64,000 nucleotides of DNA from Chelonoidis abingdonii (Eukaryota > Chordata > Testudines > Testudinidae), in NCBI RefSeq assembly GCF_003597395.2, contig NC_133773.1, positions 128,156,552-128,220,551 of the forward strand, given 5' to 3'. The notes below the pieces were generated by a model. The model did no database searches and was not told the DNA's origin. It saw only the letters and a list, made by a program, of their open reading frames with translations. Positions 13,440 to 26,177 of this stretch are shown here, one piece after another. Both the position numbers and the translations under genes were made by a program. Numbering within the stretch: the stretch's first letter is position 1; the number at the start of each line of letters is the position of its first letter.

Positions 13440-14040
13440 TTTATTCCCACTATTTTCTGATCTAACAGAAATCCAGCAGATGGAGACCAGTCTAGACTTA
13501 CGAAACCTCAACAAGTATATCAAACTGCAATGCTTTAAAATGGTCACACTATCAATCATTATCCCAGCACTGGAACAGGGGGACTGGTTCTCGGTCCTCA
13601 ACATCAAAGATGCATCTTTTCACAGCACTCTATACCCTGCTCACAGACAGTTCCTCAGATTGATCCTGGGTACCCATCATTACCAATACAGGGTACTACA
13701 TTTTGGGGAATATTCGAGGGGCTGTAGAGAGTTCAAAGTCCTTGTGGCAGCCTATCTATGCAAACAAGGCATCGCAGTATTCCTATACTTGGACTACTGT
13801 CTCCTCAAGGCTCCCTTGCAGTTCACGCCATATAAAAGTTGATGCATCTTTTCCTGAACATCGGCTTTCAAGTAAACATACAAAAATTGACACTCACTGG
13901 TACAACATCTGGAGTTTATTGGGGAACATCTGGATGTGATACAGGCCAGAGCCTGCCTTCCAGCTCATGGATTTTCTACAACAGTCAACTTTGTAGCCAC
14001 TGTGAGAACCAGGATGTACTTCCAACTACTTGATCATATG
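13440..14040 (+). pseudogene. DIRS reverse transcriptase domain remnant
   Basis: The frame from 13480 reads LDLRNLNKYIKLQCFKM, GDWFSVLNIKDASFH, HRQFLRL and HYQYRVLHFG, the conserved DIRS-type RT blocks (fingers/palm through the 'QFRVLPFG' block). The catalytic YLDD box reads YLDY at 13786-13797, so the second metal-binding aspartate is lost (GAC-TAC). The frame then shifts; FLNIGFQVN and KLTLTGT continue in another frame from 13839. Non-functional. Confidence 0.85.
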
Positions 14041-14610
14041 GTAGCAGCCACGTTTGTGGCCAGGTTGCACACACGCTGTCTGCAGGCATGACTGTGTGTA
14101 GTGTATCTACCTCACAGAAACTGTCTTCACAAACTCTTATCCATGCCTATCAAGATCAAGGACTCACTGCACTGGTGGACACAACCCCAAAACATCTGCA
14201 TGGGGTCCCTTTTCTCCAATCAGCACAGTCCCTGACTCTAACAACCAGCGCCTCCCTAAGTGGTTGGAGAGCATGCCTTAAGACCAATACAGTGCAGGGA
14301 ATGTAGTCCCCCGCAGAATCCTTCATGCACATCAACCTTTTGGAACTGCGAGTGGTTCGCAATAGGTGCCAACGTTTCCTACCCCAGATTAGACATCGGA
14401 CCATAAAAGTAATGACCAACAATATTGCCTGCATGTTCTACATCAACAGACTAGGCGGAACAAGATCCCACTCCCTATGCTTGGAAGCACTGAAATAATG
14501 GAACTGGTGTATTCAGTATGACATCAACATTTCGGCCGCATATTTTCCTGGACACTGGAACACCATGCTGGACTGCCCTAGCAGACGATTCTCACCAGAC
14601 CATGAGTAGG
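14041..14610 (+). pseudogene. DIRS RNase H domain remnant
   Basis: Segments readable in shifting frames: VAATFVARLHTRCLQA (14041 on), LTTSASLSGWRA (14236 on), HINLLELRVVRNRCQRF (14328 on), MTNNIACMFYINRLGGTRS (14412 on), then a block resembling the 'W.W.I.YDI.I.A..PG..N...D..SR' end. The first catalytic Asp (usually TTDAS) is Ser, and the TDN Asp at 14418-14420 is Asn. Both changes, added to frame breaks, mark it as dead. Confidence 0.75.
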
Positions 14611-15199
14611 AACTAGAGATGAGTCCTTCAGCACATATACAGCCACTGGGGATTTCCCCCACATAAATATATTTTTGCCACAGCAGAGAATGCCAAATGC
14701 TCTCAAGTCTTCTCATGGGTGGGTCTAGGCCATGGGTCTCTGGGAGATGCTTTCCTTATTATATGGGATGCTCCACTATTCTTCACCTTTCCACTTCTTG
14801 TTCAAGATACTTCATAAAATACAGGTGGAATGAGCCAGAGTCATCCTCGTAGTCCCAACATGGCCACGACGAATTTGGTATTCTTACCTCCTATAAATGA
14901 CAGTATGTTCTCCGAGCACCCTGCAATTGATTCCGTACCTCCTCTCTCAGGATGCGGACCGAATCATCCTTTTATCTGAAGGCATGGCTCCTTCCTGGTT
15001 TTGGGATTCAGAAATGACCTGCTGAGAGGCAGCAAAAGAGGTTCTCTTAAATAGCAGATGTGGCATAACTTGCCATACTTACTTCCAAAAATGGGAAAAA
15101 TTCAGATCCTAGTACACAACCAATCATGTCTCAGCAATGAACACCCTGTTACCACTCATTCTAGATTAGAGGCCTGACCCTTTTAAACTCTAGACTGTC

Positions 15200-15621
15200 T
15201 TCAAGCTCCGTTCGTACGCACTTTGCTGCCATCCCAGCATTCCAGCCCAAAATAGATGGCTATTCCATATTCACCCACCTGCTTGTGAAGAGAGTCCTTT
15301 AAAGGCCTTTTGCACTTTTACCCTCATGTACAGGATCCCAACCTCACCTTGTGCTGTCTCACCAAACCACCGTTTGAGCCCATGAAAACAGTATTTCTCG
15401 TATTTCTGCCTGATGAGTAGGAGAAATAGGAGCTGTCATGGCATACCCCCATACACATTTTTTCATAAGAACAAGATCACATTATGCATCCATCCAAAAC
15501 TCTTACCCAAGGTGCTGTCCTCATTCCATTTGAATCAACCTAGCCACCTTCCCTGCTTCTTCCCAAAGCCACATACCAACCAACATGAAGCGACACTACA
15601 CACCTTGGACATTAAGTGAGC
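15200..15621 (+). pseudogene. DIRS tyrosine-recombinase/C-terminal remnant
   Basis: The frame 15413-15619 contains PYTFFHKNKITLCIHPKLLP and FPKPHTNQHEATLHTLDIK, a conserved C-terminal block I associate with the recombinase ORF of vertebrate DIRS elements. The catalytic Tyr/Arg residues cannot be placed with confidence, and stops lie upstream at 14600-15400. The element seems to end here; no right ITR follows. Confidence 0.65.
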
Positions 15622-16669
15622 ATTAGCAGCAGAGGTACTGGAATTTTGTCTGCAGTTACAGGAAGAATTTCAGTGCATTGATTCACAGTGAGAAGGTTAA
15701 TGTTGCAAGTGGAGAAGCTAGGAGCAATTTAAAATATGGTTAACTTATTAGAAATTGATGACACAGGTCCCCATATTCACTAGGGATATTTTCTTACTTC
15801 CCTGTGATGATGATGATGTAAGAGAATTTTTCAAGGTTTGCCTTCTGTATCTCTGTGTGTGCGCGCGTGCGTGTTATCACAACTACAATTGAATCATTTG
15901 CAATATGAGACAAACTTCATATCACATTCACTTTCCTTACATTATACAGTGCAGATACCAGAATAATAAAAGTCTAGACAGCTTCCCTTTTTCTTCTTTT
16001 TTTTATTTTTTAATCCAGATATTTGAGGTGCTTCGTTAATGATATACTTATCTTTCTCAGTGCCACTGATTAAAGCCCTACATGATGTGGAGTTTGGGAG
16101 TTCCTAAATCTTTTGATGCATTTGTGAACTGGGAAAGCTAGTTCTGCACCCTCAACAGATTTTGGAAGCATCAGGCTATAGTTTTTTTTCTTTGCCTGTG
16201 ACGTATATGATGATCATAGAAACTGGTGAAATTCAAACTAAAACAGAAGGGAAAATACTGCTGTTATAAAAATCCCTTTTGCAGGCTACTGTAATGGATC
16301 AGTGTTCCGAATTTCTTCTGAAGCTAATGTAGCAGAGCAGAAGGGCACTCTTAAATTGTAAAATGCATCTTCTTGTTTTACCTCCCTCTCTCCAATTTGT
16401 AGCCTCTTCAACGGAGGGACACTCTTGAGGTTGATGCAGTCATAGCCTTTCTTACCTCCCAAATTTCTGTGTTCTCTGGTTAATAAAAGTTCATCTGATG
16501 ATAGTTTTCCAATCAGCCTCTCAGAGGATGAACATATTCCCAGATTTCCAGCTGGATGATCCAGTGACAAAACTTCATAGTGCAGATTTTGTTTAGGTGT
16601 CTGAATATACATGAGATGCTAGCTCAAATAATAGTCGTCAGGCAGAGTAGAATTCCCAATACTCTAAGT
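15622..16669. other. Intron, nothing recognised
   Basis: AT-rich. A short GTGTGTGCGCGCGTGCGTGT tract is at 15854-15873. No exon, no clear repeat. Confidence 0.6.
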
Positions 16670-17433
16670 CAGGAGTGGGCAAACTACGGCCATGGGCCAC
16701 ATCCAGCCTGCAGGACTGTCCTGCCCTGCCCCTGAGTTCCTAGCCTGGGAGGCTAGCCCCCGGCCCCTCGCCTGCTGTGCCCCCTCCCCTGCAGCCTCAG
16801 CTCGCTCGCTCTGCCGCCAGCGCAGTGCTCTGGGTGGCAGGGCTGTGAGCTCCTGGGACAGCAGAGCTGCAGATCGCAGCCTGACCTGGTACTCTGTGCT
16901 GCCTAGTGGCGGCAGTAGCGATAGCAGCAGAGTGGCCTGGCTTCAGCCAGGTGGTGCGGCTGTAGCACTGCCAGCCACCGATGCTCCAGGCAGCGTGGTA
17001 ACGGGGTAGAGGGGGTTTGGGGTGGTGGTCAGGGGGTGGGGAAACAGGGGGTTGAATGGGGGCAGAGGTCCCAGGGGACAGTCAGGAAGGAGCGGGGGTT
17101 GGATGGGGCAGCAGGGGGCAGTCAGGGGCAGGGGTTCAGGGGACAGGGAGAAGGGATGGTTGGACAAGGAGAAGGGGCAGGGGTCCCGGGGGGCCGTCGG
17201 GAATGAGAGGAGGGGTTGAATGGGGCAGTAGGGGTCTGGGGGCAGTCGGGACAGGGAGTAGGGGTGTGTGGATGAGGTAGGGGTCCCGGGGGGCCATTAG
17301 GGAATGGGGGGGCAAAGTTGGATGGGGCAGGAGTTTGGGGGGGGTGGGGTGTAGATAGGAGGTGGGGACCGGCCCTCCATACAATTCACGAAACCTGATG
17401 CAGTCCTTGGGCCAAAAAGTTTTCCCGCCCCTG
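16670..17433 (+). mobile_element. Non-autonomous hAT-like element with G-rich minisatellite
   Basis: Starts CAGGAGTGGGCAAAC and ends GTTTTCCCGCCCCTG (reverse complement CAGGGGCGGGAAAAC). A perfect 8-bp duplication, CTCTAAGT, lies at 16662-16669 and 17434-17441, diagnostic of hAT-type insertion. The interior has a GC-rich 5' part and, at about 17000-17360, a degenerate G-rich tandem array. No transposase. Confidence 0.9.
17000..17360 (+). repeat. G-rich degenerate minisatellite
   Basis: Repeating modules such as GGGGTTGGATGGGGCAG, AGGGGTCCCGGGGGGCC and GGGGCAGTC, in units of roughly 50-65 bp, strongly G-biased on the + strand with many runs of four or more G. Contained within the hAT element. 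Confidence 0.85.
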
Positions 17434-17441
17434 CTCTAAGT

Positions 17442-18363
17442 CAAACTTGTACAGCTAATTTCAGGCTTACCAGCTTTTAATGTCTAAGAGAAATTAAAAA
17501 TCAGTGTCAGAAAAAAATACATTTCAGAAACCTCTAAAGATTTAGCTATTTTTGTTCAGACTTAATTAAGTACTCTGATGGAATGATCAGGGTTCTCAAT
17601 AAAATGGAGTCATTAACCTGTAAGGTTCTTTGAATTCCATATCACTGGTAGTGCATTAAACAATGGATGATGTATAACTTTTAAATTTTAAGAAAAGTGC
17701 AACTTGTATGAAGATGAATCTTCCAGCCATGGCATGTTGTGTTCTTGGAGCAAGTTGAGGGGGGCGGGGGGGAAGAGAAATCTTCTTGTTTCTCTGAATA
17801 ACTATTCCAGTTTCTAAATTAATTACTTTCAGCTGCCAGTAGGCATTATAGTATATAGTTGTAAGTGTTATGTTAATCATTTAATAGACAGTGCGTTTTC
17901 ATCCAGAAGGATTCCAAGTGGTTTTCAAATTACTGTTAGTACACAGGAATAATGTCACTTGGAAGTACAGACTCTTCTGCTGTAGAACATGGTAACGGTA
18001 TATAGCAATATTACAAACTAGGTAAGGACAGAAAGTGAAATGTAATATATCCATTTGCAACTGTAAGAAGAATTTAGATCATTTACTGAAATTAGCATTT
18101 GACAAGGATACCGGAGAGCAGAAAATGCTGTTGCATCTTTAATAATCACAACTGAGGATTTCTGTTGTACCTCCAACAGCTCAGCTCTGCTTAGCATTCT
18201 TTTATATTGTCTGCATACCTAATGGAAGAGAGAAGCTGTTATCACCATTCCCTGTAGCACAGGGTTTTTCTTGAAGATGTCATATTCAAGTCCTGATTAG
18301 GCTTGGATCTGTTTAGGTCACCACTCAAGATGATATAGCTACAGTAAAACTAGTAAATATGCT
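17442..18363. other. Intron, nothing recognised
   Basis: AT-rich intron sequence with no repeat I can name and no exon. Confidence 0.55.
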
Positions 18364-19205
18364 TATAGACTCATAGGTCAGAAGGGACCAATATGATCAT
18401 CTAGTCTGACCTCCTGCACAAAGCAGGCCACAGAACCCTACCCATCCACTTTTATAACAACCCCTAACCCAGACTAGAGTTATTGAAGTCCTCAAAATTG
18501 TGTTTGAAGACCTCAAGCTGCAGAGAATCCACCAGCAAGCGACCATGCCCCACGCTGCAGAGGAAGGCGAAAAACCTCCAGGGCCCCTGCCATCCGCCCT
18601 GGAGGAAAATCCTCTTCCGACCCCAAATATGGCGATCAGCTAAACCCCTGAGCATGTGGGCAAGACTCACCAGCCAGCACCCGAAAGATTCTCGCAATAA
18701 CTCAGTTCCATCCCATCCACATCCCTCACAGACCATTGAGCAGACTTATCTGCTGATTCCAAGATCAATTGCCCAAATCAAACTATTCCATCATATCATC
18801 CCCTCCATATACGTATCTGGCTTTAAGACTAAGCTTGATAAGTCTTTTGCCCCCACTACTTCCCTCGGAGAGCTTCACTCCCTAATGGTTAGAAACCTTC
18901 GTCTAATTTCAGCCTAAACTTCCTAATATCCAGTTGTTACCATTTGTCCCCCCCCCCCCCCCCCCTTGTGCCTACATTAGTACTAGCTTAAATAATTCCT
19001 CTCCCTCCCTACGTAATCCCCCTGATATATTTATATAGAGCAAGCATATCCCCCCGGAGCCTTCTTTTGGCCAGGCTAAACAAGCCAAGCTCTTTGAGTC
19101 TCCTTTCATAAGGCAGGTTTTCCATTCCTCGGATCATCCTAGTAGCCCGTCTCTGAACCTGTTCCAGTTTGAATTCATTCTTCTTAAACATGGGACACCT
19201 AGATA
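18364..19205 (-). mobile_element. CR1 LINE 3' end, antisense
   Basis: The minus strand at 19191-19009 encodes [33 protein letters not shown] and [14 protein letters not shown], the C-terminus of a CR1 reverse transcriptase. Its 3' UTR runs to the family tail GGTCAGAAGGGACC/TCATAGGTC at 18370-18390. It is 5'-truncated, as usual for CR1. A run of C at 18948-18965 interrupts the UTR. Confidence 0.92.
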
Positions 19206-19489
19206 ATTCCTAGATAATCAGTGCTGTACTGTATCAGAACACTGATTTATTTGTGTACCAACCCATTCAGATTACACAATGCAGACTGTTCTGTTGACAA
19301 CCTTTTATTTGCTGTGAAAGACAAAAAGACCCTGTGTCTGAATACACACTAATTACACTAATGTAAAAACATTATGAATAATCGGAATTGGAACAAAATT
19401 TTTTAGTTAAGAACTGTACAGTACTTATTGCTAAAAGCTATATTTATCCATTAAACTTGTTTTGAGATAATTTTTTTGCATTTTCTTAG

Positions 19490-22002
<2,513 letters not shown>

Positions 22003-22134
22003 TGGCTAGAGCTGCACCTGGACCAACAAATCCCCACTTCATTGCTTATTTTATCCAGAGCCATGTATCTTCCAGATACACTTTCACCAGCTGATCAGCT
22101 CAAAACAACACTTCAGACACTCCCAGAGAGTGTG
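22003..22134 (+). CDS. LETM1: LETM1 coding exon (end of LETM1 domain)
   Basis: Encodes residues 203-246: [20 protein letters not shown], then a segment ending [24 protein letters not shown] is a diagnostic LETM1 motif. Length 132 nt, phase 0, acceptor TACAG, donor GTATGT. Confidence 0.96.
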
Positions 22135-23394
22135 GTATGTATTACTTTATATAACCAGTACACTGTCTTTCAACAAAAACTAGATTTTCTGAAAACTGGT
22201 ATTCTGTGAGTATATTTAAGTACTGATCATATTGTTAGTGTTAAGTGTTAGCTTTGTATTGTCCCTGTGTAAAAAGTGTAGCCACTGTGATGTACTTAGA
22301 TGAATGATGTGTTAGTTTGCTTACCTGGATGACTGGCTGATCAAATCAGCTACAGCATTTGAAAATTTTGTATGCACTACTGGAGGTTGGAGTGACTAGG
22401 CAGCAGTTGGAAGACTTTTATTATGCATAGTGCTGGGGAAAGCCTAACTGTCCTTAACTGGAGGCTCTGAGGCACCTTGAAAGCACACAGAAAAAGGTGG
22501 CATGTACTGAAGGGCTGACCGAAGAATGACCCTCAAGTCAAACGTATGGTGCTGCACATTCATCTTTAATCCGCAGACATGGCAGGCAAAAAACCATAGG
22601 TCTAAGCTTGCAGTACTACATCTCAGTATGAGATAAAGAACATAGTGAGCAAGATAAAGATCTTAAGGTATGTAGCCTTTGCAGGCTCCACTGCTGTATT
22701 AAAGATGGTTACAGTGAGGGTGGCTGCAGTAAGAGTTATGCAGATTGTGACCCTCTGACTCCTGCAAGCTTCTGTGCAACACACAGTTGGGCAAAGTATA
22801 AATTTCTCTATCTGCAAATTCAAGTTTCTCTGCTGGTCACCGGTTGAAAATAAATAAGAGGCAGCCTGGCTGTCTCCTCTTTCTTCTTCCATTAAGAGCA
22901 ACGTATTGGGTGAGCCAAACTGAAATATCTCTGATGTCCAAAGTCCTGGAGTAAGCAGGAGAAACTAAAATTTGACTGTTCTTCTGCTTTGCAGAGAGGG
23001 AGGAAGTCTGGCCAACTCTTTATTAGTGAAGCATTTTAAGAGCATGCTGTATCTGAAATCTTGCATTAAAAATTAGTCATGGGAGATCAGCATGATTCTT
23101 AAAACACTAATTCCTCTTTGGAGTCATCATTACTTGGCTCAGTTATAATTAAGCTTTCTGACAAGTATCTTGGGAGTAGCTTTTTCTCACAGATTTCTTG
23201 AGACACAAAGTTTTAATCTTCACCAGATTTGGAGAATAAAGTAATCTTATCCCAAATCCCTGAAAGTTGTGTTTTTGGTTTCATTTTAATTATCTTGTCA
23301 GTATTTTCTCTTGCTCCGTACTCCTCATGGTGACAGTTTGTTCCATAAACAAGACCTTAAAAGTCCCCAGGCTTTGAGATAGATATTTACTAAA
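22135..23394. other. Intron, nothing recognised
   Basis: Mixed sequence without identified repeats or exons. Confidence 0.5.
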
Positions 23395-23585
23395 GTCTGA
23401 TCTACACTACCAAGTTATGTTGACCTAAGTCCTGTTATGAACTTAGTTTTGCATATATCCACACCTGAATTTGTCTCCCACTTCCATAGGCACCCCATTA
23501 CATTGACACAATAATATCGCCTCCCCAAATGACATAGGGCGAGAGTTAACCTACTTTGTCACTATAATGCTAGTGTAGACCTGTG
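23395..23585. repeat. MITE-like element
   Basis: Begins GTCTGATCTACACTAC and ends CTAGTGTAGACCTGTG, imperfect inverted termini of the CTACACTA type seen in several elements here. The interior AGTTATGTTGACCTAAGT is shared with recurrent turtle MITEs. Confidence 0.55.
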
Positions 23586-23751
23586 TAAATCTTAACAATA
23601 CTTCATCAGCTGTCCTACAGTGTCCCTGTCCCCACTATAGTAGCTGTTCCAGTCACAATTTTGAATTCAGTTGCCTGGGGGGTCACAGATATTGAAAGCC
23701 ATATCTGTCTCATCCTATCTTTTTCAGTAAAAGAGTTGTCATTTGAAAGTA

Positions 23752-23962
23752 CAGACAGTCTTTGACTTTATGACGTTCACCTTAAGATGAATGGCACTTA
23801 CGACATTCCTGAATTAACACCCTGATTCGACTTACGACCATTGGTTTTGACTTTACGACGCACAGTCCCGCAGTAGAGTGGATTGCGGTTCCAAGTTACA
23901 ACATTTCAACTTGCGACACAATTTTCAGGAACCAATTGTGTCATAAGTCTGAGGACTGCCTA
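23752..23962. mobile_element. pogo/Tigger-like MITE (TA target)
   Basis: CAGACAGTCTTTGACTTTAT at the left pairs with ATAAGTCTGAGGACTGCCTA at the right. TA occurs on both sides (23750-23751, 23963-23964). Internal motifs ACTTACGAC and TTTACGACG are characteristic of the family. Confidence 0.75.
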
Positions 23963-24400
23963 TAATATTAAAGCCATTTCATTTCCAGGGTATGCTGACA
24001 GTGGTAGCTATCATTCTGTCAGCTGACCATTACATCTTTAAGGCAGCCATATCTTTCCAAACACAATTATCTAAACACCGCATAGTTCTTGTACAGATTC
24101 AGATTCATCTACCTGTTTTCCCTGATTGATAGCTTAGTTTTTATAAAATTAACCTATTAAAGGTTTTAAGTCAATTGGTAAAGAATGATATACAGTGTTT
24201 ATTTAAAGACTACATATTTCTTTTTAACAGACTTGTCGGTGCTGTTTCAAGGATGTGATTACAGAAATATTTGTTCAGTTGCAGCTTTTACTACTTTGTT
24301 CCCACTGTTTTAGCAATGCTAGTCTTAACCATCGGTGTGTCCCACAACCATCTTTGTGTTGCTTCTGCATTGTCCCCTGTGCATGGAACTGCCTTCCTCC

Positions 24401-24597
24401 TAGGGTGACCAAATGAGAGGGAGAAAATATTGGGACACAATGGGCGGAGCAGCGAGGGGTGGTGGGGGGAAAGCAGAGTGCTGCTGGCAGAATGAAATAT
24501 CAGGACAAATTGCGTCCGAAGCAAAGATCATTCGGGATGCGGAACAAACACCTAAATATCAGGACGGTCCCGATTTTACCAGGATGTCCTTTAAATC
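24401..24597. repeat. Diverged copy of the 'TAGGGTGACC' MITE
   Basis: Starts TAGGGTGACCAAATG, includes AATATTGGGACAC and, near the right, ATATCAGGACGGTCCCGATT and ACCAGGATGTCCTT, which pair in inverted order. The complete small relative is at 62322-62445. The right terminus is lost. Confidence 0.6.
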
Positions 24598-24599
24598 CG

Positions 24600-25184
24600 T
24601 TCTAAAAGACTCCTTTCTTCCATGATACCACAAGAAATAGACAAAATTTCAGACGGATAGGGGTGAGGGGCAGACCAGTGTAGTTAATAGTCAAAATTAG
24701 CTTTAATTTATACTCCTATTGTGTCTATTTAGAGTTTAATCCCTCTTCCTCACCCTTCTGATGTTGCTTTTGACTTAGATTGTAAGTTCTTCAGTGCAGG
24801 GACTGCATCTTCCCGTGTGTATGGTCTACTATGTTGCGGGAGGTTACTGGGATAAAAGTTAACCTAAAAATATGCTCTGCCAAACATGTCTGTCTTGAGG
24901 GAATGGGTTTTCAAAACTTGTTTACAATTTTGTTCTGAAAAAGTTTCATATAGGGGACTGGAGAAAGGAATGACTTGCACAATGAGAATGAAAAGCTTTA
25001 ACAATATCAAAGTAGAAAGGCTCTTTAGGTTTCTCAAAATAAACAGAATTCTCTCTGTGGACTGAATTAGTAGTATATTTTTTTTATTTGTTTGACAGAG
25101 TGTTCACTGAACTGTTAAGACCTCTGAGCTACATAATTCAAAATGCAGAAGTTTGTTCATGTGTCATCCTTCCAATCTGTTTAG
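24600..25184. other. Intron, nothing recognised
   Basis: No named repeat, no exon; ends at the acceptor of the next LETM1 exon. Confidence 0.5.
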
Positions 25185-25364
25185 GCCAAAGAGGCTCAAG
25201 TCAAAGCAGCAGAAGTCGAGGGTGAAAAAGTAGATAATAAAGCTAAGCTGGAAGCAACCCTTCAGGAAGAAGCAGCTATTAGAAAAGAAAATCAAGAAAA
25301 AGAGATGGAAAGAATGTCTGAAGCTGCTGAGAAAGCCAAAGAAATCCTTCAGGTTGCAGCAAGG
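25185..25364 (+). CDS. LETM1: LETM1 coding exon (coiled-coil linker, first part)
   Basis: Encodes residues 247-306, starting [20 protein letters not shown]. The first half matches mammalian LETM1 closely. The second half (after [16 protein letters not shown]) is Glu/Lys/Ala-rich, probably coiled coil, and has drifted from the human sequence. Length 180 nt, phase 0, acceptor TTTAG, donor GTAAGT. Confidence 0.94.
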
Positions 25365-26021
25365 GTAAGTGCAGCTTCCAACTGTTGAGAATTAAGTGCA
25401 TCAGTAGCATGAACGCTTAGCCCATTGTGGACTTCATTGTGTTTCTTTTGGGATTTATAGTGCATCTATTCTGGGTTTTATCTGTAATCAAAAAGACATC
25501 AAAATGCACATTTGAAAGATGTGGGGCATCTTTGGGAGGCAGAGGGAAAAGAAATATAGAGAACAATCCTGCAATTCAGGGGATTGACTAGATGACCTAA
25601 AATGTCATTTCCATCTGTTATGTTTGGTTCTGTTACTTAGAGGCAACAGGAGATATTTTTGTTTCTTTAAAGATTTTCCAAATTTTTCTGCCCAAAATAT
25701 TCTTTGCAGTTGGATTGGCTAATATTTAGCATTAAAAAAATTTGAATATACTTGATATAACACTGTTTGGCCTACTTGTCTATGGAAACTGAATGTTGTT
25801 GAATCAAGCCATATCTTAAGTATAATTTTATTAATATTTTCATGAAATGGGCTTAGATATTGTAATTGAAGTTGGTCAATTTGTAACTGGCAGAGATGTT
25901 CATACTGCTTTTGTAGTGTCTTGGAACCTGTATCTAATTGAGCAGATGATTCTGAAAACAGAGAAACGTGGTGCTGTTTTGTATTAATGAATGTCTTTTT
26001 AAATGTGGTTTTGAAATTCAG
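25365..26021. other. Intron, nothing recognised
   Basis: AT-rich. The minus-strand open frame at 25719-26132 spans this intron and overlaps the next exon antisense; no family resemblance. Confidence 0.6.
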
Positions 26022-26177
26022 AAAGAGATGGAGTCTGCAGTGGATCTTGAAGCAGCTGCTGTACATATAAAGAAAAGCCAGATAGCTGTGGATACTGAAC
26101 GTGAACTGGCTAGCGTGGATTTGACGCTGCATTCAGAGACCTTGAAAGATACAGCACCAGTGTTAGAAGGCATTAAG
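26022..26177 (+). CDS. LETM1: LETM1 coding exon (variable linker)
   Basis: Encodes residues 307-358, ending with the conserved SETLKDTAPVLEGIK. The N-terminal two thirds (KEMESAVDLEAAAVHIKK and onwards) do not resemble the proline-rich human linker, so this is the fastest-evolving part of the protein. Length 156 nt, phase 0, acceptor TTCAG, donor GTAAAT. Confidence 0.92.

Larger units (their letters stand above)
7890..15621 (+). mobile_element. Decayed DIRS-like (tyrosine-recombinase) retrotransposon with nested insertions
   Basis: A DIRS-type element read left to right: left-terminal region with CGATGGGCGCTCCACTGC and CGGAGATTTTCC (related to CCGGAGATTTCC at 47478), gag-like zinc finger (10247-10400), Ser/Pro-rich middle, gag-like conserved core (about 11480-13000), reverse transcriptase (13440-14040), RNase H (14200-14600) and a recombinase-like tail (15200-15621). 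Three DNA transposons sit inside it: 8026-9974, 11936-12472 and 12727-12914. It lies in a LETM1 intron in the same orientation as the gene. The right ITR is missing, and stops and frameshifts show it is dead. End coordinates are approximate. Confidence 0.85.

Noticed and set aside
16692..17384. GC-rich island with several long open frames on both strands, possible promoter or gene
   Set aside because: Explained by a hAT element with a G-rich array and perfect 8-bp target duplication; the open frames follow from lack of stops in G-rich repeats.
25719..26132. 137-codon minus-strand open frame
   Set aside because: Antisense to a LETM1 exon and intron, low-complexity AT-rich composition, no family resemblance.
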